Of a DNA stretch of 64,000 bases, positions 23,401 to 35,725 are shown in pieces. The stretch spans positions 38,721,733-38,785,732 of the forward strand of contig NC_068571.1 in assembly GCF_025698545.1 (NCBI RefSeq), given 5' to 3'. The translations under genes were made by a program, and so were the position numbers. Within the stretch, counting starts at the first letter, position 1. Every line of letters starts with the position of its first letter. The stretch is from Gossypium raimondii (taxonomy: Eukaryota; Streptophyta; Magnoliopsida; Malvales; Malvaceae). The notes under the pieces were generated by a model that had not been told where the DNA came from, ran no database searches, and was given only the letters and a program-made list of their open reading frames with translations.

Positions 23401-24032
23401 TTTTTTTGTTGTTGTTTTGTTTTGTTTGACTTAATTTCACTTGTAAGATATGTAAATGAAGATTTTGGTTTCATCGTGAAACGTAATTAACAATGTTATC
23501 CAAAGTTGAAAATGTCGTTACATTTTTACAAATTAGAAATTTTATTTGTTTAGTTTTATTTTTAAAATTTATTCCCTAGTTTTTATATTTTTAAATTCAA
23601 ATCTAATTACCCCTTTCTATAGATTTACGAAGAACAGACATTATTTAATTCTAAAATTCATAATTTTCAAGAATTTAATTAATTCTAAAAATAGTCCATG
23701 TACAACTATTGGATTTCAATAATAGAAGTTAAAAATGAAGGACAACTTTTAATTTCAAAGTTGATAAACTTGGATGGTGGAACTCCAATCTGTTTTGCAA
23801 ATACCGAATCTGTCATTTTGTCAAAGTAGTAGTGAAAACAAATGCAAATCCTCTGCCAGCTTACATTTCCTAACAATAAACCCTAAACCTCTTTTTGTGG
23901 TGAAGAAAACAGGGTGTTCCAACTGGTGTTGTAGTTTCCATTTGACAAAAACACCACCCATCGTATGCCTGGGTTCAAAAACGCAAAGCCTGCACTTACC
24001 TCTTCTTATTTCCTTTCTATCACTTCTCTTTC

Positions 24033-27000
24033 TCATTCAGTGTCAAGATGAGCATCAGCAATGGCATAGATTCCCTTCTTGCTTTTAACTATCGAATGAC
24101 TTTTTGTCTTGATATCGAGTTTATCCAAGTCGCCAGCTATTCCCAAGTAGCCATATAACACGTCTTCCAACTTGTGTTGCGTTTCTCCACTGTTGCAATT
24201 GACTCGCTGAAACTCATCCCTCCCGTGTTTGTTCTCTGCGTACAACTTATGAAGTCTCTCGGCTTCCTGTAGCCCTGAAAAGGTTCCGTGGAAGATAACT
24301 ACCATAATACTCTGATTTACCGGTTTCCCACGACACACCTTTGATATCCCCCGACCAAACCCTGCCTCTGCAATTAAAGAAAAGCAAAAAACACAGGAAA
24401 AGAAACCAGTGTATCACATAAGAATTAGTCCTACGATGGGGTAATCATGAAAGGCAAGCTTGTTGTGAAAGGGGAGAACTAAATCGAGCGAGTTTTGAAA
24501 GCATAGATCAATATGACTAGCCAAATGACAAGCACTGGGCTCCACAAAAGATTTGGCCATACCAATCTAAAATCATAATGATGAAGTTAAAAATCTGAAT
24601 ATTTGTGTCCTACCATGATTTGGAACATGGGCAATGATGAAATGGGATCACAAAATCCGAACAAAGGTTTTAAGAAATAATTTGTTACGAAAATAGTTCC
24701 ATGAGAACTTTGATGTAAAAAGATATTATTTGTCAATGAGGACCGACAGAGGAAACCATATGAATTTTATCATTTTAATATCACTAAAACATAGTGATAC
24801 CAGCAGCTACCATTATTGTAAAGGTGACTTACCCCTGAGAAATGCCTCAAGCTCCTCGATACTTACAACAATTCGATCACCTGAATTTGTAGTTCCTATA
24901 GAACCGTTATGCAAGATAACAACAGGAGGCCAGACAACAAGATCTTCCTTCATAGCCAAGGCTTCAGCATCCGGCAGTGTCTTAGGGGACCATATACCTT
25001 TAGAAACTGCCATTGGGTCCCATCCCATCAACAAACAAAGGGCTTTGTGCAAACCCATGTGCTCTACTCTACACCCAACCTTTTGGGAAGCGAAGGCATG
25101 CATCGCTAAGCTTAGAGTATTGACAAAATCTTCGGATTTGCTGATAGACCAAGACAGTCAAGTACTCATTAAAGGAGTATGTTTAAAACCAAAATCAGTC
25201 AACAAAGAGCAAATTGTAGAAGGCTAGAAGCATCATTTCAACCAAGTTTGGTGAGAGTTATAGGACAAGAGAGTCAATAACTTGTGTCATAAAAAGTGAA
25301 AGGTTATTCACAAATCAGAAGCTTATATTTATATATTGACAATCATTTTCATTACTTCACTAATGGGCGTATTTCCCATCTCTATAATATTCCGATGAAA
25401 AAGGACATCTTTCTAACTCCGCATTTAATCAAAGCATAGAACTATAATAATTCTAAAGACCAGGAGAAAAAACTATCCCAAGTCCAAAGAGGTCAGAGAG
25501 TGAAACACAGCTCATCATAAAAACAACTGACCACCATCTTATGCTCGAGAATGGAAAATGTGTTAGAAAGACAATGACAAACTTGTCATGTTGCATATGC
25601 TGCTAAGTAACCATTTAGCTCATATAGTTCACTGGTCATGGAATAAACAGTAAATTGAATTCAAAGAGGCTGCTCTCTAAACAAATACCAAAGGTGTAGA
25701 TGACAAACCTGCCACATACACAGCATTTTATGGTCTCAACTTCTCCTTTATTTGTGTATTTCCTTCTTTGAGCTGGGTTCTCATTCAACACTTTGACGAA
25801 TTTAAAATAAGCGCGATGTATTAGCTGCTCAAACTCATCGGAGTCCTCAGGTGGCACAGTCCTTCCACGTTTCACAGGATGTGAAACAACACCTCGAGCT
25901 TGAACCCTTTTGCAAAACTCAATAACCTTTTCCTTTGCCAGTTTGCTCGGTTTATGCCTTTCAATCCTAGGCATGGAAATTGAACTATGAACTTGATAAG
26001 ATGGCCCTAAACGCTGTATTACAGTTGTCCTATTATGGTGAACTTGACAAGATGGCCCCAATCGTTGCTTTATGCTTTTCCTATGCGGAGGATAAGGATA
26101 ATTAACTCGACAAGGCCCCCCCAAACGCTGCTTTATACTTTTCCTATTAGTGAGTTGCGTAAATTCTAGCATATGAGGAGAGTTCCTTGGAAGACTGGAA
26201 TCTTCGTCACTATATCGTTGACCTTGATATCCGATATCAAGAATCTCATCATCTGAGGCATCAGAAGTTTGAGTTAATGTACTAATCCGACTCTCTATAA
26301 TCTTTCTCAGGTCGATAATACGTTTCTTAGGATGTTCCATTGAAGACTGGCTATTGATGCATACCTCCTCTGATGCTGAAATATGTGGGGTGCTACCTTC
26401 ATTGGTACTGACATCATCATCATTCGGAAAGGGATAGATTTCCATGGCACAATCTTGCTGCAACTGCTGCATTTCACCACGAAAATATGCTTCCTTGTCA
26501 TCCTGAGGATAACACATTCTTGAACCCAGAACTTCAGTTTCTTGCTCCATCACCGGCGATTCTCCATTCAAACCAAAATGATGACGAGGTAAGGAATGGC
26601 TGAAATCATCTTGTATTTGCAGCTCTTCACCATGCGAAGGCGTTACATTTAGTTTAGGATAATGGGTCATCCTAGAACCCAGAAGCTCATTTGCTTGCTG
26701 TTTATCATCGGGTTCAACAATAAAATCAAGATAGCGTTGGGGTAAAGCAAGAGTATGATCTGCAGATAACTCCGGTCTTTCAACTTCCGAAAGCGCCATC
26801 TTCTGGCCCTTAGGACGAGTCGTCCTTGAACTGAAAACATCATTTGTTTGCTCCGTTACATGTGATTCTCTGACGAAGGTTTGAGCTAAAGAATGGCCTT
26901 CAGCATGTAAAGGAACTCTCTTTGGACTCGGATGACATTTCATCCTGGAGCCGAAATTCTCATTATATTGCTTCATCTCATCATGTGATTCTCGACTGAA

Positions 27001-28050
27001 ATGAGCATAACGTTGTAACTGCTGGGTTTCACTACGAAAAACCTCTCCATTTTGGCTCTTACCGCCATTAAAACAACTACCAACAACCTCAATTTCTCGC
27101 TCCAGATTCCTATGTGCCTTTTCCTTTACATCAGGAGAAAGTTGAGGAAATCGCCGCCTTTCACCATGGAAAAGAGCTCCCTTTGGGCTACAAAAATGAT
27201 TCATCTCAAGACCCACAACTCTCTCTCCTTCTCCACTAAAACCAACATAATGTTGAGTTAAAGCATAATTGCTACAATCTTCTCTCCGAGGAAGCATCTC
27301 CCCATGCAAAACTTCTCTCTTTTTCTCAGTCATATACTGTTGTGGTAAAGAAATACGTGGCTCCATATCCATGGCCCCGCTTTTCCCTGAGCCATCGATT
27401 TTATCTACGATAGAATCAATAGCACTGGCTCTCGCTCTTACACTTTCCATCTTCCTATAAGCTGATTCAGTAACTTCCTCGGTCCTCCTAATCCGGCTCA
27501 TGGCCTTTTGAAATATCACTGACGAAGAATCGAAACCCAATTTTTCTCCAAACCCATCAAAACCAACTGTTCCACCGATCATTCCCTCCTTTCCAATATC
27601 TTGGTATCCAAAACCTTCGCCATTGTTGATAAAACCCGACTTCACTTCCTTCAAATGTAGTGGCCTTGAACCAACGAAGCGATTTTCTTCAGTTAAATCA
27701 ATCCCCATTGGACTCATCGAATAAGGCGACGATGTTTCATCGTTCGGCATGGTTGGTTTGGGCTTACTAGCCGCCGCTGCCTCTTTCCCGGGACAATCGG
27801 ATAAGAGACGGTTCCATTGGAACTTGGTGGATGTTGATTGGTGTTGGCGCCGCAGTGATTCGTTAAACTCGGAAAGCTTTTTCATGCAGAGTTCGCTTTC
27901 ATTATCATCTTCATGGTTACTCCTGGCATACTGTAGTTGTTTCTTCGAAAGGGACGACTGCTCCGGTTCCAAGCGTTTCGAGCCGGACAAAGGGTCCCGG
28001 TGACGTGAACGTGGATACGGGTATCTTGAACCCGATCTCGTGGACGACAT
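24033..28050 (-). CDS. XS-domain protein with zinc-finger-like stretch (3 exons)
   Basis: Exons on the minus strand are 28050-25709, 25140-24833 and 24367-24033, with GT-AG introns. The joined length is 2985 nt (994 codons plus stop). Residues 1-230 are polar. Residues 245-535 form about six or seven degenerate 40-50-residue repeats (G-S-R-M ... H-G-E ... Q-L-Q). Residues 637-683 hold three Q-R-L-G-(G/P) repeats. A C-C-V-C-G ... M-H stretch (C776, C779, H795) is zinc-finger-like. The XS domain (about 800-960) includes M-G-W-D, W-P-P-V-V-I-L-H-N, G-F-G-R-G and M-V-V-I-F. XS domains occur in SGS3 and related RNA-binding proteins of gene silencing; without an XH domain this resembles the At3g22430-type proteins. 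A role in RNA binding is inferred. The long first exon and conserved splice frames indicate a functional gene. Confidence 0.85.
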
Positions 28051-28076
28051 AACGGTGAAACAGGGGAGGGCGATGG

Positions 28077-28251
28077 AAACCCTAAAATTAAAGAGGGAAA
28101 ACGGGATGTTTCAAAATCTCAAAAATTGAAGAAGGGTTAGTTTCATGGCGAAGTTGCAGTGTGAGAAGTGGGAATAAAGAGAGGATAAAATCGTGAATTT
28201 AGGAAGAGGCTTGTGGGGCACGCTTCTGAGTTGGGCTGCTTCTGCTGGGCC
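28077..28251 (-). promoter_or_regulatory. Telo-box and two site II (TGGGCY) elements upstream of the XS gene
   Basis: AAACCCTAA (28077-28085) lies 27 bp upstream of the XS start codon. TGGGCT (28232-28237) and TGGGCC (28246-28251) lie about 180-200 bp upstream. In plants, site II elements bound by TCP factors together with telo-boxes are typical of promoters active in dividing cells. Their use here is inferred from position only. Confidence 0.4.
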
Positions 28252-29599
28252 TTTCAAATCAATGGGTTAGACTCAAGACTCGTGGCATTATTATTTTCTT
28301 TTAAGAGAACACATGGCAATATTCTTTATTGTTTTACACTTTATGCTTGGAGAATTGGGCTTTGAAAATAATATTAATCTGAATTTAATCATTTTAAATA
28401 ATTCTTTACCTTTTTTGTAGTTAGTATATTATCATCAATTTATTTTTTTATCTGTAATTTTATGATTCGTGTTCGAATTCGTAATTATTTCTTTCAATAA
28501 TGTCATCTTTAAGTTCGAACTCTTAGGATCTAGTGCCCTAAGTGTAATTTATTCTTCATTTGTACTTGTAATTTTTCAAACAATTTGATTTAAATAAAAT
28601 TCCATTATTCACATTAATATCGTTTGTATTTGTCCTCAACAATTTTGTACAAAAACAAAATGTAAGTAAATATTAGCTCATGATTACCTATTGTTTAACT
28701 AATACTAAGTTGGATTACGTGGTCGAATTGTAAGGTAAGAATACAGTTTGTATTAGTAGGTAATATTCATAATTTGATGAGTCAAAATTGAGCAAATTGG
28801 TTAAAGAACTATTATGCTTCTATCAAATCCGAATGGAGAGATATATTATCTTGAGTATCAGATTGGTTAACTTCTAGAAGATGGAGACATCGATGTGATT
28901 ATCTAGATTGACAATACGTTGGATAGGACCTAAGTTGAATTAAACTATAGATACGTTTATGGATTAATTCTCTTGTGACGTTCATAGCGTGATTTACCTC
29001 TATCCTAAGTGATTGACTATGTGTGCTTAACTCATATACTTTAATGTATTAAAACTTAAGTTTGAATAATTACAAAACCAAAAATCGGTACGTTGGGTAT
29101 ATGACTTTTGCATAACACAACTTCATTTACAATAGTAAATTTCATAGCCGAATAAAGGAAAAATGATATCCTCTAATTGACAAGTTAAATGAAAAAGTAA
29201 AGCGATCATAGATCATTTATCTAGAACAAATAATTTAATTATTATTTGTTAGTACTTCATTTATTTAATGAAGGAATATGTAATAGTTATTATGTGATAA
29301 AAAATTATATTTGCTAGTGATTTTAATAGAATGATTCTATGATTAAATAATATTATAATTTTTATTGCAAAAGATTAATGAAAATTTTCGATCTTGAGAT
29401 GCATGACGTGAAACCAAAATGTGAAAGGTAACTAATTTCTAAGTTTCAAAAAAGAAAATTTATAAAAGAATTATTTGCAAATCAATATATTATTCTAATA
29501 AGAATAGATTACAATGGTTTAAGATTTATAATATAATTTAGGAAATAGATTATGATAATTATATTAAAAGAGTTGAAAAAGAAATAGATTAGTGTAGTT
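28252..29599. other. Intergenic DNA, possible copia-type LTR remnant
   Basis: The stretch about 28500-29060 ('ggatctagtgccctaagtg...', later non-coding and moderately GC-balanced) resembles the pol-end/LTR region of copia elements as I remember them. I see no intact termini, target duplication or coding frame. The rest is AT-rich and unassigned. Confidence 0.3.
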
Positions 29600-31110
29600 A
29601 TATTAAAAGACATACATGTCAAAAATGTTTTTAAGAAAATGCGATAAATTTAATTAAGTTTATGTATTAAATTCGCACTCACTTGAGTCTATGTTGTTAA
29701 TAAAAGAATCAATTAAACTTCTCTATTAATCGCTTCATCATTGACCATGTTCTCAATTCAACAAATTAACAAACCAATCAAAAAGTAACACGTGACAACT
29801 TCGGTTTAATATAATATTTCCTCATGATTAAAAATAATATATATATATAAATTCAGAAAAGTATAAACTTTATTAAAATTAAAATATTTAAAATTATTAA
29901 TTTTAACATGAACTTATAAAATTATAAAAATTCAGTAAACTTATAAATATTATAAAAATCTAATAATTTATAATTTTTTAATAAAATTAATAAAAATAAA
30001 TTCTATAAAAACATATAAAAATTCTTAAAAACTTATAAAAAAATCATAAAAAATATTAAAATTGATATAAACTTATAAAAACTATAAAAAAATTATAAAA
30101 ACTTGAACCAGACTGGATTAGTCGGTCGAACCAGTAAGACCGAAATCGACAAGGGTACCAATTCGGAGTAAGACATAGATTGGTTGACCTGAGAGTCGAA
30201 CGATTGAACCGATTTTTTTATTTTTGTAATATATTTTTTATTTTTTTAATATTTTATTTAATTAAGCTAGACTGGTCAATCAAATTGGAAAACTGGTAGT
30301 CTGACTGGCTCGACCATTAGTCTAATTTTCAATTTGTTTTGATTGATTTTTTATAAAATTTCATTATCCAACTATTAGCATATGTCACTTACTAATATTT
30401 TGAGAACCGGACAGATGGTTGAACTAATCAAGCCACTGATTTGTTAGTTCGATTAGTCCGTTCAATTTTATTAAAAAATATTAAAAAATAAAAAATTAAA
30501 AATTAAAAATCGGTTCAACTGCTTGACTCCCAGCTCAACCAATTTAATGGCTTTATTCAAACTGGTACCCTTATCGATTTTGGTCTAACTAGTCCGACCG
30601 ACTGATTCAGTCTAACTCATATTTTTATGATTTTTTAAATAATTTCTATAATTTTCATTATTTCTATGATAAGTTTCTAAGAATTTTTATACATTTTTAT
30701 AAAATTTTAAATATGTTTTATTAATTTTATAAAATTTTTATAATGCATTAAAATTTGCTAGATTTTTTATGTTTTTATAGTTTTTATAATTTTTTTTATC
30801 AATTTTAATATTTTTAATTTTTAATATTTTTAATATATTTTTAATATTTTATAATTTTTTATGATTTTTTTCTGATTTTTAATCATTTGTGAAATTATTA
30901 GATTAAACTAGAAGCTGTCAAGTGTCACCGTCTGAGTGGTCCATCATTTTTTTTATTGGTCAACGTGGTCAATGATGGAAATCATTAACGTAAGGGTTTA
31001 ATTGACTTTTTATTAACGGTAGGGGTTTAATTGGGTGCGAATTTAATATAGGGGTTTAATTGATTTTTTGACAGTTTTTTAAAGGATTTTTTTTTTGACA
31101 TATAAGCCTA
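29600..31110. mobile_element. Large foldback element, ~1.5 kb with ~0.7-kb arms
   Basis: The two halves are long imperfect inverted repeats around a centre near 30350. Matching blocks include 'aagggtaccaattcgg' (about 30154) against its complement at about 30560-30575, 'cggtcgaaccag' against 'ctagtccgaccgact', 'ttgaccatgtt' (about 29743) against 'aacgtggtcaa' (about 30963), and 'attaaattcgcac' (about 29668) against 'gtgcgaatttaat' (about 31037). No transposase is encoded. The ends at about 29600 and 31110 are estimates and I could not define a target duplication. Confidence 0.6.
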
Positions 31111-31237
31111 TTAAAAATAGTTGTGATAATTATAATATGAGTTAATAGCACCAGACATCCTTAAAATATGACCCTTGTTTTAAATTGGTCCCTAAACATT
31201 AAAGCGTTCTAATTACATCACCAAACTCTCGATGTTA

Positions 31238-33477
31238 TGTAATAACCCAATTTTAAGTGGTGTCAGAAAATGCGATTTCGAAATCCCATTTTCGTAAACC
31301 AAGTCCTTAAAGGTAAAATAGGAATATTTACGGAGTTAATATTAAATTATATTAAAGACCGATTAAGTATATAATCGAGAAAATAGTTAATTAAAACTCA
31401 AGGACTAAATTATAAAAGTCCAATCCTATTGAGTTTTAATTTATAAAATTTTGAGGACCTAATTAGCAATTATCTAAAGGACCAAAATTATTATTTAACC
31501 CATTTTAAACATGAGATAGTGGAAGATAACGATGGCTTCGACAAAATCTTAATGTTATAATTAAGTAAATAAATAAAACTTAATTAATTAGCTAATCATG
31601 ATTAATTAAGTTAATTAAATGTTAAGCAATCTATAAATAGTCAAGTTAGTGAATGGAAATAGAACATTGTCATCTTCCTTCCCAAGCCATAGCCATTAAA
31701 AGAGAAATTCAAAGCTTTCAACCGAACTTTCGGCTGTCAATTTGTTAAGGTAATCAAGCAATTGTTTTTGAATTTTTTATAGATTTCTGATCATGAAAGT
31801 TTGAATTAGCTAACTCATGTACCAATTTGTTCAATTAAGTGATATTTAGCAACTTTCCATTGTAGTAAAATTGATAATTTTGAGCTTAGTTTGAAGAAAT
31901 AGATAGTTAATAAGCTTAGATTTTGATAAGGACTAAATTAGAAACTAAATTAAACTTTTTAGATAACTTTGTAACATTAGGGAATAAATTGAAAATTGTC
32001 ATGAAATTATACTATAGATAATAAGTATAAGGTTCCTAATGACGAATGTGAAATCGAAATTGATCCAATGTTAGATATGAAAAAATACGAGTATCTGAGA
32101 TATAGAGACTAAATTGAATAAAATGGAAAATATATTTGACTATGTATTTGAATGTGAATTGGATGTAAACTAATATTGTTTCTATTATTGAATTACCGAA
32201 CGTAGCTAAAGATGACGCTAAGCCATTGCGAGAAAAGGGAAAGATGAGAGTCGTAGACGAGTGACAAATTTGGCTTGTACTTTTATGATTCGAGTTTAGT
32301 ACATAAATATATATACATATGCCTATATACATATATGTGATTGTTGCAAATTTATCTATTGAGATAAGTGTATTACTATCGCATGATTCAGTTTATACAT
32401 GATGGTATCAAATGTCAAGAACTAGACTGAATTAAATATAGTAGAAATGAGCATGATATAAATTCATAAATGATACATGATGTGAATTGATGATAAAAAG
32501 GTATGAGATAATGATATGTGAATTGATTTATAACATGTAATTGGAATATTGGTACCCTATTAACTATTTGGGTAGAGTCGAATATAGTTGGCATGTCATA
32601 GGATTAGATTGTGTATGTGTTTATACTTCGATTTATCCAATGATGCACTATGTGCTAGTATGATATGATAGCGCTGAGTGCAGATTACTTCGGTTTATCT
32701 AATGATACACTATGTCCTAGTATATTTAATCTAGTTTATTCGATGATGCACTAAGGTGCTAGATTGGTATGTTGCTTGGATGATCTGTGTATCCGTCTTG
32801 AGTCTGAGTCCGATTAATAATGAATATAAAATATGAACTTGATAAATGATGTTGAATTGAAATAATGATATAAAATGGTATTATATATATAGGTTAAATG
32901 TGACTAAATATAGTCTTGAGGGCCGATATGGTAAGGAAATGAATCAATATATTCGAGAAAGAATGAGATAAAGAAATAAATAAATGGTATGAAATGGAAT
33001 GGAAATGGATATGTTATGAGATTATAATATATATAACTTGATATGTGTATACAAACTTGGTTAAAAGAGAATGTGCATAATCTTAGTATTTGTTACCTGA
33101 ATTGTAATTAAATTGGTTGAATTTAGATACTATATTGAATGAGTTCATACATGCTAATGGTTAATTGGCTTGAATCATAAAAGTGTCACTGAGCTTTATC
33201 GCTCAACGTACGACTTGTTTATTCCATGCGCAAGTGTTGGTAGATCTCAAAGACTCAATGAGTAATCCAGCATCCAATTCGCAACTCTCGACTCAACAAT
33301 GTTTGTATATTTCTTACGTTTTGATATATGACATGTACCTAATTTCGAGTAAGTTTATAATGTAAATGATAATTTTGGGACTTGGAATTAGCAAATGTAA
33401 ATTTTAGCTTAAACATACGAATAATTAATCATTCATGTAAATATTATAAGGTAGAATTATTTAAACTATGTAATTGA

Positions 33478-33522
<45 letters not shown>

Positions 33523-34020
33523 AGTTGAAATGCATTTTGAGGTTTAAAGACTAAATGGGATTTGAAAATTGGCAAATTGAATCAATTGATGTAAGTTTGA
33601 TGGAGAATACCTTTAATGCTGCGACACCACCCTACAAATGTCATGACATCAACCCCTAATGTCCCCTGTTGAGGTCGCAATGTCAACCACTTGTTTTTTG
33701 AAGTCACAACATTGCACTATGGAAGTCACAACACCAAGCTTCTGCCCTTGAACTTGCAACATGATTATTTCATGGTCGCGACATCAATCCGGAGATTTTA
33801 AAAATGTTGCATTTTGGTCCTCAACAGGTCTTGGGCTAACGAAAGAGCTTTTGTAAGTTTGTTTAAAGCCTAGATTCGATTATGTAACATGTTGTAAATA
33901 TATAATGATCTTAATAGCATGTTTTAATCATTGAATTAAATTGCAAATGGAATCGTAGTTGCTTCGGCAATGAATGTGGCAGCTCAGACCGAACGACCGG
34001 GTTGGGTATGGGGTGTTACA
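31238..34020 (+). mobile_element. Solo LTR, 2783 bp, TSD TGTTA
   Basis: It starts TGTAATAACCC and ends GGGTGTTACA, with identical TGTTA at 31233-31237 and 34021-34025. A TATA-like CTATAAATA (about 31631) followed by a leader with the inverted repeat CCGAAC/CTTTCGG and a TTAAGGTAATC donor-like site suggests a plus-strand promoter. No internal retroelement genes remain. The small open frames at 32036-32332 and 33183-33365 have no recognisable product. Confidence 0.88.
33479..33519. repeat. (TA)20 microsatellite
   Basis: An uninterrupted TA dinucleotide run of about 41 bp inside the solo LTR. Confidence 0.97.
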
Positions 34021-35010
34021 TGTTATATCAATTAAGTCATTTCTTTATTCAAAACCGTCAATTTAACCATTAAATGACACATGAAATCTTATGTAGCTAA
34101 ATTTAAAATAAATTTTCTTAAAGAAATAGATTGTAGTCTCATAACTTTTAAAAGGAAAAAAACTAAAAATAAAGTAAAACTAAAAATAAAAGAAGTGAAC
34201 GATAAAACTTTCGTAAAAATTTCAAAAACCTCAAAACTAATATTTTTAAAATATATGTTTTACAATATGTATTTAAAAATTTCATTTTAAATTATGTCAC
34301 ATAAGATTTGTCGTGTCATTTTATAGTTAAATTAACACTTTTATAAGGAAAAGACATGATTGATATAACATCAATAGTTTATGGGTGTAATTAAAATGAT
34401 TTAAAGTTTAGGGACCAATTTAAAATGAAAGTCATAGTCTAGGGATGTTTGGTGCAATTAAGTCTTATAATATAATTTAGATTTAGATTTATTAGTTAAA
34501 AAATCATTTACCGTAATTCTTTTAAATTATAGTAATTTTAAAAGTTGAAAAAATAGATTATGGTAATTATAGTAAAAAGTCAGTGACAATTATAATATAA
34601 TTTAGATTTATTAGTTAAAAATAATATACAATAACTTTCTAAAGGTTAGTTATATTAAAAAAGTTGTTTTTAATTATATTTTATTAACTTAAAATAAAGT
34701 TGTAATTCGAAAAAAAACAGCATAAAAATCCATTAGTGGGAGTTGTATACTAATTAAAATTAAAATTTAGATTTATAAATAGAATTTAGTAGTTATACAT
34801 ATTTAATAAAGTAGCATTTAAGAAAAATTATTAGTAAAAAGAAAGGAGCTTTTAGCACTAATAATTTAGAAGTATGCATTAAATCAATTCTTCTTTGAAA
34901 AGGAAATATCGAATCATATTTGAATGACAATGACATCGAAAAGATACGAAAGATTATTTTAATTGATGATGAGGTAATATAATGTTATGATGTAGTTATA
35001 GTTATTATTT

Positions 35011-35725
35011 GGGTAAATTATTAAAATAGTCACTTTTGTTTACCTCATGTTAGATTTTAGTCACTTATGTTTGAAATGTTACGTTTTAGTCACTTATGTT
35101 ATCGTGTTGTAACACTTTAGTCACTGAGCTGTTAATGGTGTAACAGTAAACTGACGTGACATGTTAAATCATCATTTCAAACAAAAATTTTAGGTTAATT
35201 TATACAATTGGTCCCCTTATTTTTCTTTTTGAGCAATTTAATTTTTTTTTCTTTTATGTTATTTTAACTTTCCTTTTTTTTTTCCATTCTCTTCTACTTC
35301 TCCTTTTGTTTTCCTCTCTTCTCCATTTCTTTTAATGTAGCTTTTCTATGTTTCTCATTTGTTAAAACTAGTCCCTATACTTTTATTTTTTGAACAATTT
35401 AATCTTTTCAAGTGAGACGAGCTTGTGGACTAATTTTTAACAAATGGAAAACATAGAAAAACTACGTTAAAAGAAATGAAGAAAGGAGGAAAACAGAGGG
35501 AGAAGCAAAAGAGAATGGAAAAAAAAGAAAAAAATTAAATTGCTCAAAATGAAAAAATATAGGGACCAATTGTAGAATTTAACCTAAAATTTTCATTTGA
35601 AATGATGATTTAACGTGTCACGTTAGCTTATCGTCACCCCGTTGACGGCAATTAACAGCTTTGTGACTAAAATGTTACAACACGATAACATAAGTAATTA
35701 AAGCAAACAAAAGTATTTTATTTAA
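35011..35725. mobile_element. Foldback element with long arms, about 0.7 kb
   Basis: The left arm ('gtcacttatgttatcgtgttgtaac', 'gtgacatgttaaatcatcattt', 'caattggtccc') pairs with the right arm ('gggaccaattg', 'aaatgatgatttaacgtgtcac', 'gttacaacacgataacataag'). The left arm has a duplicated 'gttagattttagtcacttatg' unit. The centre is pyrimidine-rich on the left and purine-rich on the right. The right end is approximate and no target duplication is certain. Confidence 0.65.

Larger units (their letters stand above)
31139..34464. mobile_element. Mutator-like foldback MITE with 9-bp TSD, split by a solo LTR
   Basis: The ends are GAGTTAATAGCACC (31139) and GGTGCAATTAAGTC (34464), imperfect inverted repeats. 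A perfect 9-bp duplication TTATAATAT flanks them (31130-31138 and 34465-34473), the hallmark of Mutator-superfamily insertion. Without the nested LTR and one TGTTA copy the element is 538 bp. The arms pair for nearly 200 bp: left 31139-31237 plus 34026-about 34113, right about 34275-34464. The open frame at 34081-34290 is inside the hairpin and is not a gene. Confidence 0.82.

Noticed and set aside
23774..24088. 104-codon plus-strand frame
   Set aside because: It overlaps the 3' end of the XS gene on the other strand and shows no domain.
24730..25227. 165-codon plus-strand frame
   Set aside because: It is antisense to exon 2 and part of the introns of the XS gene, which has matching splice sites and a known domain.
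34081..34290. 69-codon Lys-rich frame
   Set aside because: It lies within the Mutator-like hairpin and shows no similarity to a known protein.
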